Positions 9,873 to 17,793 of a stretch of DNA of 64,000 bases are shown one piece after another. The notes below the pieces were generated by a model. It did no database searches. It worked only from the letters and a program-made list of their open reading frames with translations, and was not told the origin of the DNA. This DNA comes from Nevskia ramosa DSM 11499. GTDB taxonomy: Bacteria; Pseudomonadota; Gammaproteobacteria; Nevskiales; Nevskiaceae. The position numbers and the translations under genes are program-made. Each line of letters begins with the position of its first letter. The stretch's first letter is position 1. The stretch lies in contig NZ_ATVI01000008.1 of NCBI RefSeq assembly GCF_000420645.1, forward strand, positions 62,001 through 126,000, read 5' to 3'.

Positions 9873-10493
9873 TCAGCGTGCCGCGGCCGTTCCCCCGACC
9901 GCCCGCACGCAGAACACACAGATCGAGCGGATCAGCGCCTCGCGATCCTTGACCACTTCGCGAGCGGGGCCGATCGGCCCGACCAGCGCTTCGGTGTACG
10001 CGCCGACGATGCAGGCGGCGCTGGCATCAAGGTTCTGGGTCGGGAATTCTCCGTTGGCAATGCCATCGGCCAGGATCGCGCGAATCACGTCGGCGAAGCG
10101 TTTGCGCTCGCGGATGCGGGCGATGTCGACTTCCGGATCGGCCGGTTCGGCAATGAACGCATAGGCCAGATTGGGGCCGTTCAGCGCCCTGCGGGTGAAG
10201 GATTCGACGGCCGCGAACAGGCGCTCGGTGGCGGTGCCGGGGCCGGTCCGGATCGCGTCGAGGATCTCGATTTCGTAGGTCACCGCTGCCGCCAGGACTT
10301 CGACGAACAGATCGGTCTTGGCCTTGAAGTGACGGTAGATCACGCCGGTGGACATGCCGGCGACATTGGCCACGGCGCTGATCTGTGCGCCGCGCAAGCC
10401 ACCGCCGGCAATCAGGCCGCGGGTGGCGTCGAGGATTCGCTCGCGATTGCTCGCGAGGCGTTCTTCCATCAGCGGGGAACGACGATAGGCCAA
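9873..10493 (-). CDS. TetR/AcrR-family transcriptional repressor (AtuR-like by position)
   Basis: The 206-residue protein has an N-terminal TetR helix-turn-helix (ERILDATRGLIAGGG to VANVAGMSTGVIYRHFKAKTDLF, about residues 18-65) and a helical ligand-binding C-terminal domain. It is transcribed divergently from the carboxylase gene, and the 101-bp space between them contains a perfect 12+12 bp inverted repeat. In Pseudomonas, AtuR is a TetR repressor that binds inverted repeats before atuA, so the same role is likely here. The start is TTG 10493, chosen because the preceding AYRRSPLMEERL resembles conserved TetR N-termini. ATG 10469 is the alternative. Confidence 0.85.
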   Translation of the reverse strand: MAYRRSPLMEERLASNRERILDATRGLIAGGGLRGAQISAVANVAGMSTGVIYRHFKAKTDLFVEVLAAAVTYEIEILDAIRTGPGTATERLFAAVESFTRRALNGPNLAYAFIAEPADPEVDIARIRERKRFADVIRAILADGIANGEFPTQNLDASAACIVGAYTEALVGPIGPAREVVKDREALIRSICVFCVRAVGGTAAAR

Positions 10494-10521
10494 AGGAAAG
10501 GTCTACAAATGATTGGGAATT

Positions 10522-10549
10522 CAAGAAATGAAGATTACTTCATTTCTTG
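10522..10549. promoter_or_regulatory. Perfect palindromic operator between the TetR gene and the carboxylase operon
   Basis: Arms CAAGAAATGAAG (10522-10533) and CTTCATTTCTTG (10538-10549) are perfect complements with a four-base spacer. The site is centred in the divergent intergenic space, typical of an autoregulating TetR repressor. A TAGATT -10-like box at 10553-10558 immediately follows it on the plus strand. Binding by the adjacent regulator is inferred. Confidence 0.8.
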
Positions 10550-10594
10550 TGCTAGATTCCGCTCGCCAATTGGAATGCGCTCTGGAAGCCGCTC

Positions 10595-12220
10595 ATGCCT
10601 GTCATCGAATCGAAGGTCGATACCCACAGTCCTCAGTTCAAGCAGCATCGCGAGGACCTGCTGGCGAAGATTGCCGAGTTCCGCGCAATCGAGGACAAGG
10701 GCCGCGCCGAAGAAGAAACCAAGCGTGCCCGCTATCACCAGCGCAAGCAGTTGCTGCCACGCGAGCGCGTGCACCTGATGCTTGATCGCGGCTCGCCATG
10801 GCTCGAACTCTCGACCCTGTGCGGCTACAAGATGCATGACGACAAGGACGGCTCGCTGGCCGGCGGCAACATGATCACCGGCATCGGCTATGTCTCCGGC
10901 GTGCGCTGCATGGTCATCGCCTCGAACTCGGCGATCAAGGGCGGCACGATGACGCCGTTCGGCGTTCAGAAGACCCTGCGCCTGCAGCAGATCGCGCTCG
11001 ATCAGAAGCTGCCGGTCGTCTCGATGATCGAATCCGGCGGCGCCAACCTGATGTACCAGGCCGAGCTGTTCATCCCCGGCGGCACCACCTTCGCGAACCA
11101 GGCGCGGCTGTCCGCAGCCGGCATTCCGCAGGTGACCATCGTCCACGGTTCGAGCACCGCCGGCGGCGCTTACATGCCCGGCCTGTCCGACTACGTGGTG
11201 ATGATCCGCAAGAACGCCAAGGTGTTCCTCGCCGGGCCGCCGCTGTTGAAGGCTGCGACTGGCGAGATCGCGATCGACGAAGACCTGGGCGGTGCCGAGA
11301 TGCACACCCAGGTTGCCGGCACCGGCGAATTCCTGGCCGAGAACGATGCCGACGGCATCCGCATCGCGCGGGACATCGTCCGCAACCTCGACTGGAACCG
11401 GAACAAGCCGGCCGCCGTATTGCGCGAAGTTCGCGCGCCGCTGTACGACATCGACGAACTCTGCGGCGTCGTCCCGGCCGATTACCGCAAGCCCTATGAC
11501 TGCCGCGAAGTGATCGCGCGTCTGGTCGATGGCTCGGAATTCCTCGAGTTCAAGAACGAGTACGACCAGCAGACCATCTGCGGCCGCGCGGTGATCCACG
11601 GCCATCAGGTCGGCATCATCAGCAACAACGGGCCGATCACCGTGCGTGGCGCGACCAAGGCCGGCCAGTTCATCCAGATGTGCTGCCAGTCGGATATTCC
11701 GCTGGTCTACCTGATGAACACCACCGGCTACATGGTCGGTACCGAAAGCGAGCAGGGCGGCATCGTCAAGCACGGCTCGAAGATGATTCAGGCGGTGGCC
11801 AACGCCACCGTGCCGCAGATCACCATCGTCATGGGCGGCAGCTTCGGCGCCGGCAACTACGGCATGTGCGGCCGCGGCTTCGGCCCGGAGTTCATCTTCG
11901 CCTGGCCGAACTCGCGCACGGCGGTCATGGGCGGCGAGCAGGCTGCGAAAGTGATGAGCATCGTCACTCGCGACAAGTGGATCAAGGAAGGCAAGGTGAT
12001 CGGTGATGCGGAAGAAGCGCAACTGGCGGCGATCGAGTCGAACATCGTCAAGCAGTTCGATGCGCAGAGCACTGCATTCGCCGCCAGCGCCCGCTTGTTC
12101 GACGACGGCCTGATCGACCCGCGCGATACCCGCAAGGTGCTGGGCATGACCTTGTCGATCTGCCGCGAAGCGCAGGGGCGGCAGGTGACGCCGAACAGCT
12201 TTGGTGTTGCTCGTTTCTAG
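10595..12220 (+). CDS. atuC: Acyl-CoA carboxylase carboxyltransferase (beta) subunit, geranyl-/methylcrotonyl-CoA type
   Basis: This is the carboxyltransferase half of a biotin-dependent acyl-CoA carboxylase, 541 residues. It transfers CO2 from carboxybiotin to a 3-methyl-branched enoyl-CoA. Visible are the N-terminal crotonase-like half with IESGGANLMYQAELF and GSSTAGGAYMPGLSDYVVM, and the C-terminal half with NTTGYMVG and GGSFGAGNYGMCGRGF. The AtuA-like gene, the TetR regulator and the citronellyl-CoA-type dehydrogenase next door favour the geranyl-CoA enzyme over the leucine-pathway LiuB; this is context-based. No HMG-CoA lyase gene is present. It is the first gene after the palindromic operator. 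Confidence 0.85.
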   Translation: MPVIESKVDTHSPQFKQHREDLLAKIAEFRAIEDKGRAEEETKRARYHQRKQLLPRERVHLMLDRGSPWLELSTLCGYKMHDDKDGSLAGGNMITGIGYVSGVRCMVIASNSAIKGGTMTPFGVQKTLRLQQIALDQKLPVVSMIESGGANLMYQAELFIPGGTTFANQARLSAAGIPQVTIVHGSSTAGGAYMPGLSDYVVMIRKNAKVFLAGPPLLKAATGEIAIDEDLGGAEMHTQVAGTGEFLAENDADGIRIARDIVRNLDWNRNKPAAVLREVRAPLYDIDELCGVVPADYRKPYDCREVIARLVDGSEFLEFKNEYDQQTICGRAVIHGHQVGIISNNGPITVRGATKAGQFIQMCCQSDIPLVYLMNTTGYMVGTESEQGGIVKHGSKMIQAVANATVPQITIVMGGSFGAGNYGMCGRGFGPEFIFAWPNSRTAVMGGEQAAKVMSIVTRDKWIKEGKVIGDAEEAQLAAIESNIVKQFDAQSTAFAASARLFDDGLIDPRDTRKVLGMTLSICREAQGRQVTPNSFGVARF

Positions 12221-12238
12221 GCCGATACCACGAATTCC

Positions 12239-12325
12239 GTCATTCCCGCGAAGGCGGGAATCCAGTTCTGACGTTGGCGCGTCGCTGGCAACCGAGAACT
12301 GGATCCCCGCCTTCGCGGGGATGAC
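12239..12325. repeat. 87-bp dRS3-like inverted-repeat element (REPIN-type)
   Basis: Two 31-bp arms (12239-12269 and 12295-12325) are complementary with two mismatches and enclose 25 bp. The left arm carries ATTCCCGCGAAGGCGGGAAT (12242-12261), which fits the ATTCCC-N8-GGGAAT pattern known as dRS3 in Neisseria and is itself a hairpin. The ends match those of the GIY-YIG element at 27124-27525. It sits between atuC and the acyl-CoA dehydrogenase gene. Confidence 0.85.
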
Positions 12326-12349
12326 GATCCGAACAAATTGGAGAGCACG

Positions 12350-13516
12350 ATGAACTTCACCCACGAACACCAATCCCTCTACGACACCACCAAGAAGTTC
12401 GTCGAGACCGAGCTGAATCCCAACGTCAAGGAATGGGAAGAAGCGGGCATCTGGCCGGCGCGTGAAGTGCTGAAGAAGATGGGCGATCTCGGTCTGTTGG
12501 GCATCGCCAAGCCGGAAAGCGTCGGTGGTCTCGGGCTCGACTACAGCTATCAGGTCGCGTTCGCCGAAGCGCTGGGTCATTGCAGCTGCGGCGGCTTGCC
12601 GATGGCGATCGGTGTGCAGACCGATATGGCCACGCCTGCCCTGGCGCGCTTCGGCAGTGACTATCTGAAAGAGAACTTCCTGAAGCCGGCCGTCGCGGGT
12701 GACATGGTCGCGGCAATCGCGGTCAGCGAAGCGGGTGCGGGTTCCGATGTCGCCGGCATCAAGACCGTCGCTCGCAAGGTTGGCGACGAGTACGTGATCA
12801 CCGGCTCGAAGATGTGGATCACCAATGGCACTCAGGCCGACTGGGCCTGCATGCTGGTCAATACTGGCGATCCGAGCATCAACCAGCACGCCTCGAAATC
12901 GCTGATTGTGGTGCCGCTCGATGCCAAGGGCGTTGATCGCTCGCAGAAGCTCGACAAGCTCGGCCAGCGCTCCAGCGACACGGCGATGATCTTCCTCGAT
13001 GAAGTGCGTGTGCCGGCCCGCAACCTGATTGGCGAAGAAGGCCGCGGCTTCGTCTATCAGATGCAGCAGTTCCAGGAAGAGCGGCTGTTCCTGTCGGCCA
13101 GCATCATCGCGGCGATGGAGCGGGTGATCGACGACACGGCCACCTATACCCGCCAGCGCAAGGCCTTCGGCGGCTCCCTGCTCGACAACCAGGTGATCAG
13201 CTTCCGGCTCGCCGAGCTGACCACCGAAGTCGAAGCGCTGCGCGCGCTGACCTACCGCGCCACCGCCGAGCACATCGCCGGCCGCGACGCGACGATGCTG
13301 GCGTCGATGGCCAAGCTCAAGAGCGGCCGTCTGGCGCGTGAAGTGACCGACAGCTGCCTGCAGTACTGGGGCGGTCAGGGCTACATGTGGGAATCGTCGG
13401 TCGCGCAGTTCTATCGCGATCTGCGCCTGCATTCGATCGGCGGTGGCGCCGATGAAATCATGCTGAGAATTCTGGCAAAGGGTTTGGGGTACGGGGGCAA
13501 GCGGAAGGCTTCGTGA
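12350..13516 (+). CDS. atuD: Acyl-CoA dehydrogenase, citronellyl-CoA type
   Basis: This FAD enzyme oxidises an acyl-CoA to the 2-enoyl-CoA and passes electrons to EtfAB; 388 residues. Family motifs include VSEAGAGSDVAGIKT near residue 125, KMWITNGTQADW near 150, RQRKAFG, and QYWGGQGYMWES near the C-terminus. The GGLPMAIGVQTDMATPALARFG segment resembles citronellyl-CoA dehydrogenases (AtuD). The usual C-terminal catalytic Glu position is Gly (SIGGGADEI). The base is probably the Glu of FQEERLFLS, as in isovaleryl-CoA dehydrogenase. GGAGAG at 12340-12345 fixes ATG 12350; an in-frame TTG at 12338 is rejected. Confidence 0.88.
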   Translation: MNFTHEHQSLYDTTKKFVETELNPNVKEWEEAGIWPAREVLKKMGDLGLLGIAKPESVGGLGLDYSYQVAFAEALGHCSCGGLPMAIGVQTDMATPALARFGSDYLKENFLKPAVAGDMVAAIAVSEAGAGSDVAGIKTVARKVGDEYVITGSKMWITNGTQADWACMLVNTGDPSINQHASKSLIVVPLDAKGVDRSQKLDKLGQRSSDTAMIFLDEVRVPARNLIGEEGRGFVYQMQQFQEERLFLSASIIAAMERVIDDTATYTRQRKAFGGSLLDNQVISFRLAELTTEVEALRALTYRATAEHIAGRDATMLASMAKLKSGRLAREVTDSCLQYWGGQGYMWESSVAQFYRDLRLHSIGGGADEIMLRILAKGLGYGGKRKAS

Positions 13517-13609
13517 GAAGCATCGTCATCGTGACAGCAGCAATAGAGCGGCAAGGTGCGACAGGGATCGCCGGACATCAACGGGCCATCCCATCCTGAG
13601 GACGATTCG

Positions 13610-14425
13610 ATGACGATTCCGCAACACCCCCACTTTCCAACTCGCTTCGAGCGCGGCGTGCTGTACGCCACCTTGAATCGCCCCGAAGCGCGCAATGCGA
13701 TGACCCAGGACATGGTCCTGGCGATCCGCGCGCTGTTCGAAGCGGTGCGCGACGACCGCAGCGTGCGGGCCATCGTGCTGCGTGGTGCTGGTGGCCATTT
13801 CTGTGCTGGCGGTGACCTGAAGGAAATGCTGGCCAGCGGCATCGGCCCGATCGTCGATGGTGCAACCGATCCGATCGCGCTGAACTCCCGGGTCTTCGGC
13901 GAAACGCTGCAACTGATCCAGGCGGCGCCGCAGGTGGTCATCGTCATCTGCGAAGGCGCGGTGCTGGGTGGTGGTGTCGGTCTGACCTGCGTCTCGGATA
14001 TCGCCTTTGCCAAGAACGACGCCAAGTTCGGCTTGCCAGAGACTGTGCGCGGCCTGTTGCCGGCGCAGATTGCGCCCTTCGTCGTCGAGCGCATCGGTCT
14101 GACCCAGGCGCGTCGGTTGTGCCTGACCGGTGCACTGTTCGACGGTGCCGAAGCGCTGAGGCTCGGACTGGTGCATGAGGGCTTTGCCGATGAAGCGGAG
14201 CTGTCGGCGAAGCTCGAGGCGACCCTGGCGCAGGTGCTGAGCTGCGCACCGATGGCCAATGCCGTCACCAAGGAAATCCTCCTCGACGTCGGCCACAAGC
14301 CGATGAGCGTAGTGCTCGACGACGCGGCGCAGAAATTCGCCGAGGCCGTGCGCGGCAGCGAAGCGCCGGAAGGCGTGGCCGCCTTCGTGCAGAAGCGCAA
14401 GCCGAAGTGGGCGAACCCGGCGTGA
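13610..14425 (+). CDS. atuE: Enoyl-CoA hydratase/isomerase family protein (isohexenylglutaconyl-CoA hydratase candidate)
   Basis: This crotonase-fold protein of 271 residues would hydrate the carboxylated enoyl-CoA made by the neighbouring carboxylase. Motifs: LNRPEARNAMTQDM near residue 20, the first oxyanion-hole region VLRGAGGHFCAGGDLKEM near residue 65, and EGAVLGGGVGLTCVSDIAFA near 120 for the second. GAGGA just upstream supports ATG 13610 rather than earlier in-frame codons. It sits between the dehydrogenase and the carboxylase alpha subunit, the Atu/Liu gene order. Discrimination between AtuE and LiuC needs a phylogeny. Confidence 0.82.
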   Translation: MTIPQHPHFPTRFERGVLYATLNRPEARNAMTQDMVLAIRALFEAVRDDRSVRAIVLRGAGGHFCAGGDLKEMLASGIGPIVDGATDPIALNSRVFGETLQLIQAAPQVVIVICEGAVLGGGVGLTCVSDIAFAKNDAKFGLPETVRGLLPAQIAPFVVERIGLTQARRLCLTGALFDGAEALRLGLVHEGFADEAELSAKLEATLAQVLSCAPMANAVTKEILLDVGHKPMSVVLDDAAQKFAEAVRGSEAPEGVAAFVQKRKPKWANPA

Positions 14426-15027
14426 GCCTGGCCGTGCACCTGCCTGCCGATGCCGGCGATGGCCTGAGCACGGCGCGTCTGGTGCTGCGCCGCTATACGC
14501 AGGCCGATCTGCCATCGCTGATCGCAATGAACGCGGACCCGGCGGTGATGCGCTATCTCGGTGGCGTGCTGACGCCTGAGCAGTCGCAGACCATGTTCGA
14601 GCACCGGATCACCGCCTACTACGATCAGCATCCGGGCTACGGCATCTGGGTGACGTCCCTGCGCCGCAGCGGCGAAACCATCGGCATGCACTGCCTGAAC
14701 CACATCCACGGCGAGCCGCTGATCCAGGTCGGCTATCGCATCGCCCGAGCGCATTGGGGCCAGGGTTACGCCACCGAGATGGCGCTGGCGCTGATGCTTT
14801 ACGGCTACACGCGCAAAGATCTCGAAGTGATCAGCGCGATCACCGATCTCGACCACGTGGTCTCGCAGCGCGTGCTGAGCAACATCGGGCTCACGCGTCT
14901 GGCCGACCGCCAGTTCCCCCATCCAAACCTCGTGAGCTGCGGCCCGCTCGCGTATTTCGAAAGCCGCCGCGCCGACTGGCTCGCGGCTTTCCCCCCGGCA
15001 ATCGATCGCCAAGGAATGCCTGCTTGA
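14422..15027 (+). CDS. GNAT-family N-acetyltransferase (RimJ/RimL-like)
   Basis: A GNAT acetyltransferase of 201 residues. It opens with LSTARLVLRRYTQADLPSLIAMNADPAVMRYLGG, typical of the RimJ/RimL group. The acetyl-CoA-binding motif is YRIARAHWGQGYATEMALALMLYGY near residue 110. GTG 14422 overlaps the hydratase stop as GTGA, favouring translational coupling; GTG 14407 is the alternative. It is inserted inside the acyl-CoA carboxylase operon, which is not part of the standard Atu or Liu set. The substrate is unknown. Confidence 0.82.
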   Translation: MSLAVHLPADAGDGLSTARLVLRRYTQADLPSLIAMNADPAVMRYLGGVLTPEQSQTMFEHRITAYYDQHPGYGIWVTSLRRSGETIGMHCLNHIHGEPLIQVGYRIARAHWGQGYATEMALALMLYGYTRKDLEVISAITDLDHVVSQRVLSNIGLTRLADRQFPHPNLVSCGPLAYFESRRADWLAAFPPAIDRQGMPA

Positions 15028-17033
15028 ACACCACTGCCATGAAGCGTTTCACCAAAGTGCTGGTCGCCAATCGCGGCGAGATCGCCGTCCGCGTATTGCG
15101 TGGCGCGAAGGCCCAGGGCTATCGCACGGTCGCCGTCTACAGCGATGCCGATGCTGGCGCGCTGCATGTTCGCGTTGCCGATGAAGCGGTGCGCATCGGC
15201 CCGGCGCCGGCGAAGGACAGCTATCTGGTCATCGAACAGATCATCGCCGCAGCGAAGACCAGCGGCGCCGAAGCGATCCATCCGGGCTACGGCTTCCTGT
15301 CCGAGCGCGCGGACTTCGCGCGCGCCGTGCAGGACGCCGGCCTGATCTTCATCGGCCCCGATCCATCATCGATCGATGCGATGGGCAACAAGAGCGCCTC
15401 GAAGATCCGCATGCTCGCGGCCGGCGTGCCCTGCGTGCCGGGCTATCAGGGTGACGATCAGACCGATGCGATCCTGATCGCCGAATCGAAGAAGGCTGGT
15501 CTGCCGGTGATGGTCAAGGCCGCAGCCGGTGGCGGTGGCCGCGGCATGCGTCTGGTGCACGACCCAGCGCAGCTCGCCGAAGCGATTGCCTCGGCACGCT
15601 CGGAAGCCTCGAACGCGTTCGGCAGCGGCCAGCTGCTGATCGAGAAAGCGGTGATCGACGCGCGCCATGTCGAGATCCAGGTGTTCGGTGATCGCCAAGG
15701 CAACGTCGTCCACCTCGGCGAGCGCGATTGCTCGATCCAGCGCCGTAATCAGAAGGTGGTCGAGGAAGCGCCGAGCCCGGCTGTCGATGCCGCGCTGCGC
15801 GCGCGCATGGGCGCGGCTGCGGTCGCTGCCGCGAAAGCGGTGAACTACGTCGGCGCCGGCACCGTGGAGTTCCTGCTCGGTGCCGATGGCAGTTTCTATT
15901 TTCTGGAGATGAACACGCGGCTGCAGGTCGAGCACCCGGTGACGGAACTCGTCTACGGCGTCGATCTCGTTGCCTGGCAGTTGAAGGTCGCGCAGGGCGA
16001 GCGGCTTCCGATGACGCAGGACCAGATTCTTGCTCGTGGTCATGGCCATGCGATCGAAGTGCGCCTGTGTTCGGAAGACCCGCGCCAGAACTATCTGCCG
16101 CAGACCGGCCCGGTGCTGCTCTGGGATGCGCCGGCTGGCGATGGCCTGCGCATCGACAGCTATCTGGAAACCGGCCGCGCGATCTCGCCTTACTACGACT
16201 CGATGCAGGCCAAGCTGATCGCCTGGGGCGAGGATCGCGAAACCGCACGCACGCGCTTGTTGAAGCTGGTGCGCGATACCGCGCTGCTCGGCGTGCGTTC
16301 GAACAAGGATTATCTCGCCGAGATTCTCGCCACCGAAACCTTCGCCTCCGGTGCCTTCAGCACCGCCTTCGTCGGCCAGCATTTCCCGCAGGAACGGATC
16401 GCTGTCGCGCAGCCTTCAGCGAGAGTCTGGCTGCTCGCAGCCGTTGCGCTGTACCTCGACGATGCGCAGAAGCTTGCCGCCGAGCATGGCTTGAGCGAGG
16501 AGATGCTCGGCTGGCATTCCTCTCAGAAAGCGCCGATCGATTTCCGCCTGCGCTGGGGCACGGTCGATCAGGACATCGAAGTGCTGGCCGATGCGGGCCG
16601 ACGCTTCCATGCCGAAGTCGCCGGCGCCCGCATCGAGCTGGCGATCTCCGCCTTGCAGCCCGGCGCGTTCCGCTATGAAGCCGACGGCGTGCAGGGCAGC
16701 GCGCGTTACGCACGCGGCACCGGCGACGCGCTGTGGCTGATGGCCGAAGGCGTCACCGAAGCCTTCGTCGATCGCACCTACGCGCCGGCGGAAACCTCGG
16801 CCGCTGGCTCGGATGGCCGCATCGTCGCGCACAGCGACGGCAAGATCGTCGCGGTGTTTGTGAAGCCGGGCGAGACCGTCGCCAAAGGCCAGACCTTGGC
16901 CGTGCTCGAAGCGATGAAGATGGAGTTCCAGCTGGCGGCGCCGATCGCCGGCAGCATCGAGGCGGTCAGCGTCTCTGCGGGTGATCAGGTCAAAGCGCGG
17001 CAGCTGCTGGTGAAGATGACGCCAGCGGCCTGA
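15024..17033 (+). CDS. atuF: Acyl-CoA carboxylase biotin carboxylase/BCCP (alpha) subunit, geranyl-/methylcrotonyl-CoA type
   Basis: The alpha subunit carboxylates its own biotin with ATP and bicarbonate and hands the carboxyl to the beta subunit encoded at 10595-12220. About 669 residues. N-terminal biotin carboxylase: VLVANRGEIAVRVLRGAK, HPGYGFLSE, ATP-grasp loop KAAAGGGGRGMR, and EMNTRLQVEHPVTE. The C-terminal biotinyl domain has the EAMKME biotin-lysine motif about 35 residues from the end. TTG 15024 is chosen because AAGGA at 15011-15015 is well spaced and the codon overlaps the GNAT stop. ATG 15039 (MKRFTKV) is the alternative. Geranyl- versus methylcrotonyl-CoA specificity is inferred from context. 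Confidence 0.87.
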   Translation: MNTTAMKRFTKVLVANRGEIAVRVLRGAKAQGYRTVAVYSDADAGALHVRVADEAVRIGPAPAKDSYLVIEQIIAAAKTSGAEAIHPGYGFLSERADFARAVQDAGLIFIGPDPSSIDAMGNKSASKIRMLAAGVPCVPGYQGDDQTDAILIAESKKAGLPVMVKAAAGGGGRGMRLVHDPAQLAEAIASARSEASNAFGSGQLLIEKAVIDARHVEIQVFGDRQGNVVHLGERDCSIQRRNQKVVEEAPSPAVDAALRARMGAAAVAAAKAVNYVGAGTVEFLLGADGSFYFLEMNTRLQVEHPVTELVYGVDLVAWQLKVAQGERLPMTQDQILARGHGHAIEVRLCSEDPRQNYLPQTGPVLLWDAPAGDGLRIDSYLETGRAISPYYDSMQAKLIAWGEDRETARTRLLKLVRDTALLGVRSNKDYLAEILATETFASGAFSTAFVGQHFPQERIAVAQPSARVWLLAAVALYLDDAQKLAAEHGLSEEMLGWHSSQKAPIDFRLRWGTVDQDIEVLADAGRRFHAEVAGARIELAISALQPGAFRYEADGVQGSARYARGTGDALWLMAEGVTEAFVDRTYAPAETSAAGSDGRIVAHSDGKIVAVFVKPGETVAKGQTLAVLEAMKMEFQLAAPIAGSIEAVSVSAGDQVKARQLLVKMTPAA

Positions 17034-17046
17034 TCGAAGACGCGAC

Positions 17047-17751
17047 TCAGCCGCGCGGCTGGGCCGCGATCTCGGCTTCGACATCGGCGTCGAAGTCCGC
17101 CCCGGAGTTCGCCGCCGTGTCGAGGCCCATCATCCGCGGGTAGTAGCGCGCGAAGTCTTCGCGTATCGCGGTGATCGGCACCTCGTCGAAATCACCGCGC
17201 AGGTTCACGTACTCCATGTGCCGATTGCCGCTCAGATCGAAGGGGTGGTAGATCGAATCCTCGCGGCCGTCGAACTCCAGCGGTTGCAGCTGGAATTTCC
17301 GGCACAGCTCGATATTGAACGCCGGCGTCGCCTTGACCCAGCGGCCATCGAGCAGGATCGCCGTGTAGCCATGCCAGTAGTAGGTGTCGGTCTGCATGAC
17401 CTGGCGCAGGCGCTCGGTCGACAGATGATTCTTCACGTCGGCAAAGCCGACTCGCGCCGGCACGCCGACCGCACGACAGGCCGCTGCAAGCAGGGTCGCT
17501 TTCGGTTGGCACCAGCCACGGCCGGCCTGCAAGGTGGTGCTGGCTTTCAGGCCGTGATCGGACAGGTCGATCGAGTACGGGTCATAGCGGACGCGATCGC
17601 GCACCGCGTAATACAGCGCCACGGCTTTCTCGCGCGGATCGGTCAGATCACCGATGACCTCGGCCGCGAAGGCGCGGATCGTCGGGTGATCGGCATCGAT
17701 GAAATCGGTGGCTGCGAGCGCGGCCAGAGGGTCAGAGGCTTGATCGTTCAT
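17047..17751 (-). CDS. Transglutaminase-like cysteine protease-fold protein
   Basis: A soluble 234-residue protein of the transglutaminase-like superfamily. The nucleophile Cys81 is in GWCQPKATLLAAACRAVGVPARV, and the probable catalytic His126 is in YYWHGYTAIL. The third residue is expected near KATPAFN, where the usual Asp is replaced by this subfamily's sequence. There is no signal peptide. It is convergent with the carboxylase alpha gene (13 bp apart) and downstream of the acyl-CoA dehydrogenase at 17794. Activity may be peptidase, amidase or none; no substrate can be read from the sequence. Confidence 0.8.
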   Translation of the reverse strand: MNDQASDPLAALAATDFIDADHPTIRAFAAEVIGDLTDPREKAVALYYAVRDRVRYDPYSIDLSDHGLKASTTLQAGRGWCQPKATLLAAACRAVGVPARVGFADVKNHLSTERLRQVMQTDTYYWHGYTAILLDGRWVKATPAFNIELCRKFQLQPLEFDGREDSIYHPFDLSGNRHMEYVNLRGDFDEVPITAIREDFARYYPRMMGLDTAANSGADFDADVEAEIAAQPRG

Positions 17752-17793
17752 GCCGCGATTGTCTCACTGCCTCGCCTGCCCAATACAAACCGA

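Noticed and set aside
10535-13432. 965-residue open frame on the minus strand across the carboxylase and dehydrogenase genes
   Set aside because: It is the antisense shadow of two well-supported plus-strand genes in high-GC DNA. Its composition is His/Arg/Asp-rich and no domain is visible.
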